NCBI GenBank assembly: GCA_036351435.1
Contig: JAZBPA010000265.1
Location: forward strand, 1-5,308
Source of the DNA: JAAUQA01 sp036351435
GTDB taxonomy: Bacteria; Pseudomonadota; Gammaproteobacteria; Competibacterales; Competibacteraceae
Direction of reading: 5' to 3'
DNA: 5,308 nucleotides
Every line of letters begins with the position of its first letter. Position 1 is the first letter of the stretch. A model generated the notes under the pieces. The model worked only from the letters and a program-made list of their open reading frames with translations. It was not told the DNA's origin and did not search any database. Made by a program: the position numbers and the translations under genes. Of this stretch, positions 1 through 5,308 are shown one piece after another.

Positions 1-441
1 GCCGCTCATGATGTCTTCAGCTAGGCGAGCAAAGTCTTCCGGCTCATTAGCCAATAGCGTGTCATATAGCTCACTGTCCCAGCACTCAATACGATTGGCA
101 TAAGCCAGCAAAACGACCGCCTCCTGGATGCCGGCATAGCCCATCAGCCGTTTAGGCAATAACACCCGTCCGGCGCTGTCCAAACTCAGCTCAGTCGCAC
201 CGCGATGGAAATACCGGGCAAATTCCCGATGCTTTTTGACATACATATTCAGGCGGTTCACTTCCGCGCTGACGACTTGCCACTCGGTAAGCGGATACAG
301 CGTTAAATGCTTTTCGAAACCCCGATTAACGACGAACCGGCCATCAGCCTGAGGCGGCAATTGTTTCCTCAGCGCCGCTGGCAAGGCCAGTCTAAATTTG
401 GAATCGAGCTTGCACTCGAACTCGCCCAACAGGTTCATCAT
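1..441 (-). CDS. mraZ: MraZ-family transcriptional regulator, Bacteroidota-like, 3' end cut by window edge
   Basis: The frame was translated by hand and stays open for 147 codons from ATG at 441 to base 1, so the stop lies just outside the window. MraZ is a DNA-binding protein with two SpoVT/AbrB-type half-domains that usually controls the division and cell wall (dcw) cluster. The first half-domain is near residues 5-55, with KLDSKFRLALP at 11-21. The second is near 80-130, with the family motif LDSAGRVLLPKRL at 87-99. The stretches NRGFEKHLTLYP (39-50), RYFHRGATEL (76-85) and NEPEDFA (132-138) are what I recall from Bacteroidota MraZ, and its usual length of about 150 residues fits. The common KGR of the first motif is KFR here. 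An in-frame TGA at 457-459 limits the start to ATG 441 or the adjacent ATG 438. No Shine-Dalgarno sequence precedes it, unlike both Uma2 genes. Whether rsmH and the dcw cluster follow cannot be seen. The family call is firm; foreign origin is inferred. Confidence 0.88.
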   Translation of the reverse strand, partial: MMNLLGEFECKLDSKFRLALPAALRKQLPPQADGRFVVNRGFEKHLTLYPLTEWQVVSAEVNRLNMYVKKHREFARYFHRGATELSLDSAGRVLLPKRLMGYAGIQEAVVLLAYANRIECWDSELYDTLLANEPEDFARLAEDIMSG

Positions 442-491
442 GGGGTTTACGGGTGATCAGTCATCAGCACTCGGTTAGATTGTCTCTCGCT

Positions 492-519
492 ATGATAGAC
501 CAAAAACCGCCTGTGTAGC
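492..519 (-). promoter_or_regulatory. possible sigma70-like promoter for mraZ
   Basis: On the minus strand TATCAT (492-497, five of six matches to the -10 consensus) lies 16 bases after GCTACA (514-519, only three of six matches to the -35 consensus). It sits in the short gap between the end of the upstream Uma2 gene and mraZ, about 50 bases before the mraZ start. The -35 match is weak, so this is only a candidate. The direct TGGG repeats to which MraZ binds in front of its own gene in other bacteria are not recognisable here. Confidence 0.25.
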
Positions 520-526
520 CGAAGCG

Positions 527-1210
527 TTACTGTGTTTTCGTCAGTTCCTCGACGAAAACGGCGTGTTCTACACTGTCCATGCCCCGTTGTAATTCAGCCA
601 GCACTTCACTCATGCGATCGTTCAGTAGGGCGCTGACGTTGAGCCGCAGGCCGGGGAAGCGACGGCTTTCAATCACTCCCACCTCATCGGGTTGCAACGC
701 AATGTACCGCCCCTCCTGCAACTCAAACCAATCCAACGCATTGTCGTAAACTCGCCACACCAGGTATTCCTGTACACCGTTACGGCGGTAAACTCGCTGC
801 TTGTCGTGCAGATCGTAAGAAGCGCTGCTGGAAGCGATTTCGGCAATTAGTTCGGGAGCGCCTTCGACGTAATCATCGGCACTGATACGGGATTGGCCGC
901 CGACTGCTGGCAATAGCCGCAGCAAAGCATCGGGCTGGGTTTCGCTGTCCAGATCAAATCGCACCGTGGCGTTATCGGCTAACTCTACGCCCAGTGTCGC
1001 CGCAGCATAGACTAATAACCACCCCATGATTTTACCGTGGGGCTTGCCGTGGCTTTCGTAGCGTAGCGGTGAGGCCATATAAACGACTCCGTCTATCAGT
1101 TCGCATTTAACATTGGATGGCATTGCGGCATAACGCTTCTCGAATTCCGCCCTCGAGAAGCGGTCACCGCTAGCCAGGGTGAGATGAGGTTCAAGCAGAG
1201 TCGTTGCCAT
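527..1210 (-). CDS. Uma2 family (DUF820) putative PD-(D/E)XK nuclease
   Basis: The 227-residue protein belongs to the Uma2 family (Pfam PF05685), which has a restriction-endonuclease-like fold and no established cellular role. Family landmarks appear in order: ELIDG at 37-41, MASP at 45-48, His54 and His58, QPD with Asp94 (92-94), PELIAEIASSS at 119-129 with Glu124 as the likely second acidic active-site residue, then Asp133, Lys137 and Tyr141, and GVQEYLVWRV at 145-154. Residues from about 192 form a probable helical tail that makes it longer than its 183-residue neighbour. The start is well supported: AAAGGAGT at 1217-1224 lies six bases before the ATG. It is 80 bp downstream of the other intact Uma2 gene, on the same strand, with no obvious terminator between them. 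The active-site pattern looks complete, so a working enzyme is plausible, but its substrate is unknown. Confidence 0.9.
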   Translation of the reverse strand: MATTLLEPHLTLASGDRFSRAEFEKRYAAMPSNVKCELIDGVVYMASPLRYESHGKPHGKIMGWLLVYAAATLGVELADNATVRFDLDSETQPDALLRLLPAVGGQSRISADDYVEGAPELIAEIASSSASYDLHDKQRVYRRNGVQEYLVWRVYDNALDWFELQEGRYIALQPDEVGVIESRRFPGLRLNVSALLNDRMSEVLAELQRGMDSVEHAVFVEELTKTQ

Positions 1211-1290
1211 GGGTGGACTCCTTTAGAGCAGCAGTTGCGCGGTCAACAGCGAAGTTGCTCCGAGATTTCGAAACAGGACAGAGCGGTTTG

Positions 1291-1842
1291 TTATTCCAAC
1301 GCGTCTTCATAAATGGCGGCCATGGTCATAGCTAGATTCAAAGCCTCCAAGCGGACTGTTTCACCAGTACCATAAGTTTCGACCTCCCAACCATCTGACC
1401 GACGGCGAAAGACTTCCACTTGTTGTCGGTCCTGCGTTACCAGCAAGTATTCTTGCACACTATCCAAGCGTTGATAGGCGATGCGTTTCTCATGCCGATC
1501 GCGGGCTTCAGTGGAAGTAGAAAGTACTTCGATGATCAGTTTCGGGTCAGCAACGATCTTGGCGGCTAAATCGTCAGTGCGGCAAGACACTACCAAATCG
1601 GGATAGTAAAAATTATTACCGACCTGGACTTTAAGATCGGACATAAACACTCGGCAGGGAGTGCCACGGAGTTGGGCGCGTAACAGGGCAAACCAATTGC
1701 CGGCAATGAGATTGTGGCGCTGCGTCGTACCAACCATAGCGACCAGGTACCCGTCCACTAATTCATGCCGGACACTGCTATTCTCTTCCAAAGCCAGATA
1801 GGTTTCGACTGTGATAGGCGCTAGTTTATGAATGGCCGACAT
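1291..1842 (-). CDS. Uma2 family (DUF820) putative PD-(D/E)XK nuclease
   Basis: This 183-residue protein has the compact length typical of the Uma2 family. Motifs in order are HELVDG (26-31), His43, SDLKVQV (68-74), YYPDLVV (79-85) with Asp82, KLIIEVLSTST (101-111) with Glu105, then Asp115, Lys119 and Tyr123, and VQEYLLV (129-135). Asp82 and Glu105 are the expected metal-binding acids of the PD-(D/E)XK fold. The ATG at 1842 is preceded by GAGGAA (1851-1856) eight bases upstream, which fixes the start. It begins 15 bases after the stop of a decayed Uma2 copy, so both may once have been read from one transcript. Apart from the shared motifs it differs markedly from the Uma2 protein encoded at 527-1210, so the two are not a recent duplication. 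Family assignment is confident; function is unknown. Confidence 0.9.
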   Translation of the reverse strand: MSAIHKLAPITVETYLALEENSSVRHELVDGYLVAMVGTTQRHNLIAGNWFALLRAQLRGTPCRVFMSDLKVQVGNNFYYPDLVVSCRTDDLAAKIVADPKLIIEVLSTSTEARDRHEKRIAYQRLDSVQEYLLVTQDRQQVEVFRRRSDGWEVETYGTGETVRLEALNLAMTMAAIYEDALE

Positions 1843-1857
1843 AATTACGCTTCCTCG

Positions 1858-2148
1858 CTAGGCCCACAGGCCCGCCAAAGGTATTGTGATTGCGTCGAAA
1901 GACGGCGCAGCAACCCGGGTCTTCCCTGCTAAAAAATCTCCGCTCAGTCCAAAAGCCGTCTTCAAACACAAACGCTTCCAGGGTGTGGGCTTTGGGATCA
2001 AGCATTCAAGCGTAGCAAACGACGTAATGGGCGTAAATTGGCATTTTGATCTCGCGGTCTTTACTAGCCAGGGTGACAACATTTCACAGCCCCAATCAGG
2101 CACGATCTCGAAGCGGTGACCTTCAGACACATAAGGCAGGCTTGCCTT
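1858..2148 (-). pseudogene. decayed Uma2 family gene: 5' half missing, two frameshifts and an in-frame stop
   Basis: No single frame gives a sensible protein here, but joining frames recovers the C-terminal half of a Uma2 protein. From about 2145 to 2071 one frame gives SEGHRFEIVPDWGCEMLSP, matching the PDWxCExLSP motif of one Uma2 subtype. Near 2070 the signal moves to a second frame, reading ASKDREIKMPIYAHY and, after a stop, LDPKAHTLEAFVFEDGFW. The TGA at 2006-2008 falls where this subtype usually has Trp in a YAWL-like motif. At a run of six T (1931-1936) the signal returns to the first frame and reads AGKTRVAAPSFDAITIPLAG, ending LWA and TAG at 1858-1860. Removing one T would restore the RRF-LAGKT join, so a slip in the run is the likely lesion. 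About 100 N-terminal residues are absent, because an in-frame TGA lies at 2158-2160 and livF ends at 2182. A 90-codon frame opening at GTG 2130 exists but crosses the lesions and is unlikely to be a real protein. Confidence 0.8.
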
Positions 2149-2161
2149 GACTGTGAGTCAA
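2133..2161. repeat. two abutting small inverted repeats between livF and the Uma2 remnant
   Basis: On the plus strand AAGGCA (2133-2138) and TGCCTT (2143-2148) pair around a four-base loop. TTGACT (2147-2152) and AGTCAA (2156-2161) pair around a three-base loop. The two hairpins share two bases and so cannot both form completely. Neither is followed by a T-run on either strand, so they are not ordinary intrinsic terminators. They lie where recognisable homology in the Uma2 remnant begins. Confidence 0.45.
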
Positions 2162-2176
2162 CACCTTAATCCTTGG

Positions 2177-2192
2177 TGGGGTCAAATCCCCA
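2177..2192 (-). terminator. possible weak transcription end hairpin at the livF stop
   Basis: TGGGG and CCCCA form a perfect five-pair stem around a six-base loop, and the livF stop codon lies in the loop (2182-2184). Placement at the end of a transport operon fits a transcript end or an RNA-stabilising structure. No U-tract follows on the minus strand, so an intrinsic terminator is not demonstrated and read-through into the Uma2 genes remains possible. Confidence 0.25.
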
Positions 2193-2886
2193 AATAATGT
2201 TCCTGCACCTGCGAATTTCCCGCCAGTTGCACGGAATCTCCCGACCAAACCACCCGCCCCTTTTCCATAATGTAATGCCGATCAGCAATACGCAGCAGCG
2301 CCTGTAAATGCTTATCGACAATCAGAATCGATTCTCCCCCGTGTTTCAATGCCTCCAACACCTGCCAAATCTCTTCCCGGATTAGCGGAGCTAAGCCTTC
2401 CGTTGCCTCGTCCAGAATCAACAAACGAGGATTGGTCATCAATGCTCGGGCAATGGCCAGCATCTGTTGCTCGCCACCGGACAGCTGGTCGCCTCGTTGC
2501 CGGTCTCGTTCGGCTAGTTTAGGAAATAGCGCGTAAACCCGTTCCAGCGTCCACGGCGGGGTGTGCGAAACGCCGCGATCCGCCGCAGTCACCAGCAAGT
2601 TTTCTTCTACTGTTAAGGTTGGGAAGATTTGCCGTCCTTCAGGAACCAACCCGACCCCCGCGCGGGCGATAGCGTAACCGGGCAACTGTTGAATTGCTTT
2701 GCTTTGAAAATGTACCGTGCCAGTCCAGGCGCGGGTCAATCCCATGATGGCCCGCAGGACGGTGGTTTTACCCATACCGTTGCGGCCCAGCAACGTGACT
2801 ACTTCGCCTTCGGCCACGGTCAAATCCACCCCGAATAACACCTGACTGACGCCATAGCCGGTACTCAGGCCGCGAACGTCCAGCAT
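2182..2886 (-). CDS. livF: branched-chain amino acid type ABC transporter, ATP-binding protein LivF
   Basis: This 234-residue cytoplasmic ATPase is full length for LivF. The nucleotide-binding motifs are complete: Walker A GRNGMGKTT at 34-42 (the Met form is usual in LivF), Q-loop Gln86 in EGRQIFP, signature LSGGEQQ at 135-141, Walker B LLILDE at 155-160 and the switch His193 in IVDKHL. The C-terminus YLGI is typical of LivF. With LivG it would form the ATPase pair that powers the two permeases. Its ATG shares one base with the livG stop (TGATG at 2884-2888), and AGGGGA lies nine bases before the ATG inside livG, so translation is probably coupled. It is the last gene of the operon. Substrate cannot be read from an ATPase; related systems carry branched-chain amino acids, but also urea, amides and other small compounds. 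Confidence 0.95.
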   Translation of the reverse strand: MLDVRGLSTGYGVSQVLFGVDLTVAEGEVVTLLGRNGMGKTTVLRAIMGLTRAWTGTVHFQSKAIQQLPGYAIARAGVGLVPEGRQIFPTLTVEENLLVTAADRGVSHTPPWTLERVYALFPKLAERDRQRGDQLSGGEQQMLAIARALMTNPRLLILDEATEGLAPLIREEIWQVLEALKHGGESILIVDKHLQALLRIADRHYIMEKGRVVWSGDSVQLAGNSQVQEHYLGI

Positions 2887-3635
2887 CAGCCGGCATCCCC
2901 TAGATACGCTTTTCTGACCGCCGGATCAGCGCGAATCGCATCGGGTGTTCCGGTAGCGATGATTTCACCGTACACCAGCACCGAAATCCGATCAGCCAAC
3001 GCGAATACTGCATCCATATCGTGCTCGACTAATAACACCGCCACCTGTCCTTTCAAGCCACTCAGCAGTTCCGCCATCCGACGTGAACCGCCCGGTCCCA
3101 TGCCGGCCATCGGTTCATCCAACAGCAGCACCTTCGGTTGGCTCGCTAGGGCCATCGCAACTTCCAATTGCCGTTGTTCCCCGTGCGCCAACTGCTTGGC
3201 CGGGATGGCCGCTTGTTCTATCAATCCCAGCCGTTGCAAAACCTGCCGGGCAGGTTCACGCAGTTGCGGATCGAGCCGAGCGGAACGCCAAAACCGAAAG
3301 CTATGCCCGGCATGTGCCTGTATAGCCATCGCTACATTATCCTCGGCGGAGAATTCGGGAAACAACGCGGTGATTTGAAAAGAACGCGCTAATCCTAAGC
3401 GCGCGCGGGTATGGACTGGTAACCGGGTGATGTCGCGCCCGGCCAAGCGAATGGTGCCGGCATCCGGTTTCAGCTCGCCACTCAATTGCGCCAATACGGT
3501 GGTCTTGCCCGCGCCATTGGGTCCGATCAGCGCATGGGTCTCGCCCGCTCGCACCGTCAACGAAAAATTGCGGGTCGCGGTAACCGCACCGAACTGCTTA
3601 CATAACTGTTCCACCATCAGCAGCGGTTCAGCCAT
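2886..3635 (-). CDS. livG: branched-chain amino acid type ABC transporter, ATP-binding protein LivG
   Basis: This is the second ATPase of the transporter, 249 residues with the chosen start. Motifs: Walker A GPNGAGKTT at 38-46, Q-loop Gln87 in RSFQ, signature region LAHGEQRQLE at 149-158, Walker B VLLLDEP at 169-175 followed by MAGMGP, switch His205 in LVEHD, and the LivG-type end VRKAYLG. The signature has Ala instead of Ser, which I recall is usual in LivG. The reading frame is open to an ATG at 3683, but that would add 16 residues inside livM that do not look like the family. ATG 3635 gives the usual short lead-in and overlaps the livM stop by eight bases (ATGGCTGA). AAGGA lies only two bases before this ATG, so translation more likely depends on coupling to livM. 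Confidence 0.94.
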   Translation of the reverse strand: MAEPLLMVEQLCKQFGAVTATRNFSLTVRAGETHALIGPNGAGKTTVLAQLSGELKPDAGTIRLAGRDITRLPVHTRARLGLARSFQITALFPEFSAEDNVAMAIQAHAGHSFRFWRSARLDPQLREPARQVLQRLGLIEQAAIPAKQLAHGEQRQLEVAMALASQPKVLLLDEPMAGMGPGGSRRMAELLSGLKGQVAVLLVEHDMDAVFALADRISVLVYGEIIATGTPDAIRADPAVRKAYLGDAG

Positions 3636-4614
3636 CGTCCTTGTCCACTCCCACCAACAGGCCGTACAGTCCTCGCCGGGCAAACAACACTACCCCCACC
3701 AATATCGGTCCTAAAAACACCAGCCAATGTTCGGTAAACATCGCTAGAACTTCTTCCAGCAATAGCAGCGCTGCGGCTCCCAGCACGGGACCGAATAAGG
3801 TGCCGGTGCCGCCCAGCAGCACCATGATCAGAATCTCACCGGAACGGGTCCAGTGCAGCAAATCGGGACTGACAAACTCGGTTTGATTGGCAATCAGCGC
3901 ACCGGCCAAGCCCGCGCCGGCACCAGCCAACGTGAAACACGCCAGCTGGTAGCGGTAAGTAGGAAAGCCCAAGGCCTGCATGCGTCGCTCGTTCTGTTTA
4001 CAGCCCCGAATTACCCGACCAAACCGGGAATCAACCAGTCGCCGGCAAAGATACAAAAAAACCAGCAGCAACCCTAAACAAAGGTAATAAAAACTGAGGT
4101 CATCGCCGAGATCCAGGCTAAACAGCCGATTGCGACTCCACAAACTCAAGCCGTCATCACCGCCGTAAGCTTCCAACGACACGAAGAAGAAAAACAACAT
4201 CTGTCCGAAAGCCAAGGTAATCATGATGAAATGCATCCCACGAGTGCGCAGGCAAACAGCGCCGATAGCGGCAGCCAAACCGGCGCTTATCGCTACGGCC
4301 AACGGCCAAGCCAGTAGCGCGTTATCGGTACCGGGGAACAGTCCCAGCCAGAGCGATGTATCTTGCTCATAGTGAAATGCCAGGATACCGACAATATAAG
4401 CCCCAACTCCGAAAAAAGCGCCATGCCCGAGGCTGGCCATACCGCCGTAACCGATCAGCAAATCCAGGCTGACGGCGGCCAAGGCGTAAATCAGGATTAA
4501 GCTGAATAACGAGATGAGATAAGGCTGGCCCAAACCTTCGGCTAACAGCGGCAAGACTAGCAAAAGCAGCAGTCCCGTCGTCAATACCCCAGTTTTACGG
4601 GACGGTTTAACCAT
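3628..4614 (-). CDS. livM: branched-chain amino acid type ABC transporter, permease LivM
   Basis: This 328-residue inner-membrane protein has the length and landmarks of LivM. Hydrophobic segments lie at about 11-28, 33-55, 63-81, 98-121, 127-147, 173-191, 222-243, 258-290 and 296-311. LDLLIGYGGMASLGHGAFFG (50-69) and CLRTRGMHFIMITLAFGQ (121-138) are family hallmarks. The cytoplasmic coupling loop that contacts the ATPases is near 196-217 (SRFGRVIRG, then NERRMQALG). GGTGTLFGPVLGA (268-280) is the conserved motif near the C-terminus. With LivH it would form the translocation path. The ATG overlaps the livH stop by eight bases (ATGGTTAA), and no convincing Shine-Dalgarno sequence lies at a proper distance, so translation is probably coupled to livH. 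A urea-type (UrtC) identity is not favoured because the neighbouring ATPases look like LivG and LivF, but substrate is not proven. Confidence 0.95.
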   Translation of the reverse strand: MVKPSRKTGVLTTGLLLLLVLPLLAEGLGQPYLISLFSLILIYALAAVSLDLLIGYGGMASLGHGAFFGVGAYIVGILAFHYEQDTSLWLGLFPGTDNALLAWPLAVAISAGLAAAIGAVCLRTRGMHFIMITLAFGQMLFFFFVSLEAYGGDDGLSLWSRNRLFSLDLGDDLSFYYLCLGLLLVFLYLCRRLVDSRFGRVIRGCKQNERRMQALGFPTYRYQLACFTLAGAGAGLAGALIANQTEFVSPDLLHWTRSGEILIMVLLGGTGTLFGPVLGAAALLLLEEVLAMFTEHWLVFLGPILVGVVLFARRGLYGLLVGVDKDDG

Positions 4615-5308
4615 GCGCCGGGAATAAACCCTGGGGTCGCCAAACCAGAATCAACGCCATCACCAGATAAATACTCATGGAGGACAGCGAGGCTCCCAAA
4701 CTATCGGCCTGGGCCAGCGGCAGAAACCAACGCAACACGCTCGGTAGGAAGGCGCGGCCTAGTGTATCGATTAACCCGATTAATACCGCGCCCGCCAACG
4801 CGCCCCGAATCGAGCCGATCCCGCCGATTACAATCACCACCAAGGTGATGATTAAAATGCTTTCTCCCATGCCGACTTCCACTGCCAGCAATGGACCCGC
4901 CATCGCCCCAGCCAATCCGGCCAGCAACGCACCCAGACCGAACACCAGGGTATACAGCATTTTGATGTTGACGCCCAAAGCGCCGATCATCTCGCGGTTG
5001 GTCGCCCCGGCGCGAATCTGCATACCCAACCGGGTGCGGGTGATGAGTAGATACAGGAACACCGCCACCAGAATGCCGACCCCGATGATCGCCAATCGAT
5101 AGGCCGGATACGGCGCGCCGGGTATGATTTCCACCGTGCCGGCCAGCCAGGGCGGTATATCCAGAAACAGCGGTTGCCGTCCCCACAGAATGCGGGTGAG
5201 TTCGTTGAAGAGCATGATTAAACCGAAGGTCGCCAACACTTGATCCAAATGATCGCGGTCGTAGAGGCGGCGCAACACGATGATTTCCATGGCCATCCCA
5301 ACCAGCGC
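4607..5308 (-). CDS. livH: branched-chain amino acid type ABC transporter, permease LivH, 5' end outside window
   Basis: The frame is open to the last base of the window and gives 233 residues. LivH proteins are usually about 290-310 residues, so roughly 60-75 N-terminal residues lie beyond the right edge. The ATG at 5296 is therefore internal, not the start; the codons before it read ALVG, as expected for the family. Landmarks counted from the window edge: LRRLYDRDHLDQVLATFGL (12-30), the coupling loop TRLGMQIRAGATN into MIGALGVN (92-114), and VIVIGGIGSIRGALAGA (158-174), the classic LivH signature. Hydrophobic segments lie near 24-40, 70-89, 118-138, 151-184 and 210-225. It ends RPQGLFPAHG, a common LivH ending. 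It is the most upstream gene visible; a binding-protein gene (livJ/livK type) may lie further upstream. Confidence 0.95.
   Translation of the reverse strand, partial: ALVGMAMEIIVLRRLYDRDHLDQVLATFGLIMLFNELTRILWGRQPLFLDIPPWLAGTVEIIPGAPYPAYRLAIIGVGILVAVFLYLLITRTRLGMQIRAGATNREMIGALGVNIKMLYTLVFGLGALLAGLAGAMAGPLLAVEVGMGESILIITLVVIVIGGIGSIRGALAGAVLIGLIDTLGRAFLPSVLRWFLPLAQADSLGASLSSMSIYLVMALILVWRPQGLFPAHG

Noticed and set aside
441..467. MraZ operator-like repeats or ATCAG direct repeats in front of mraZ
   Set aside because: Only one clear TGGG unit (on the plus strand) and a 5-base ATCAG repeat are present; this falls short of the regularly spaced triple repeat known for MraZ sites and may be chance.
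1886..2119. 77-codon plus-strand frame
   Set aside because: It is antisense to the Uma2 remnant, whose homology on the minus strand explains the region; the plus-strand product shows no recognisable family.
1858..2130. Programmed frameshifting or recoded stop in the third Uma2 locus
   Set aside because: The N-terminal half is missing and there are two shifts plus a stop in one short stretch, which fits decay much better than a controlled recoding event.
3171..3191. Ala in place of Ser in the LivG signature motif (LAHGEQ)
   Set aside because: At first this looked like a damaged ATPase, but LivG proteins, including the E. coli one as I recall it, commonly have LAYG at this point, and all other motifs are intact.
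3636..3683. Upstream extension of livG to an ATG at 3683
   Set aside because: The extra 16 residues lie inside livM, do not look like a LivG N-terminus, and ATG 3635 fits the family length and the 8-base overlap pattern seen at livH/livM.
4677..5186. Long open frames on both strands inside livH (141 codons plus, 161 codons minus)
   Set aside because: Both are out-of-frame shadows of a clear LivH permease; their products are low in hydrophobic order and match nothing I recognise.
1..5308. tRNA, rRNA, CRISPR array, insertion sequence or integrase
   Set aside because: No tRNA-like cloverleaf, regularly spaced repeats, transposase motifs or terminal inverted repeats were found by eye on either strand.

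Overview
The window is a bacterial chromosome segment in which every gene I can support lies on the minus strand, so transcription runs from right to left. Composition is moderately GC-rich and most genes have purine-rich ribosome binding sites. A LivHMGF-type transporter next to several Uma2-family genes suggests a gammaproteobacterium of the kind rich in Uma2 genes (for example Competibacter-like or filamentous sulfur bacteria). This assignment is an inference, because the window has no rRNA or other marker gene.

Right part (2182-5308): the four membrane and ATPase genes of a branched-chain amino acid type (HAAT family) ABC transporter, in the order livH (5' end outside the window), livM, livG, livF. 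All three junctions overlap: 8 nt at livH/livM, 8 nt at livM/livG and 1 nt at livG/livF. This is a tightly coupled operon. The two permeases form the membrane channel and the two ATPases drive it. The periplasmic binding protein, which would set the substrate, is not in the window and may lie upstream, beyond the right edge.

Middle (1291-2192): small hairpins sit at and just after the livF stop. They are followed by a decayed Uma2-family gene (1858 to about 2148) that has lost its N-terminal half and carries two frameshifts and an in-frame TGA. Its end lies 15 nt before an intact Uma2 gene (1291-1842).

Left part (1-1210): a second intact Uma2 gene of a different subtype (527-1210), then an mraZ gene (1-441, cut by the left edge). 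The MraZ protein reads like the Bacteroidota form rather than the proteobacterial form, and it lacks the ribosome binding site seen in front of its neighbours. The left 2.1 kb therefore looks like an accessory region next to a conventional transport operon. Nothing in the window amounts to a clear new system. The points most worth following are the foreign-looking mraZ and the cluster of three unlike Uma2 loci.
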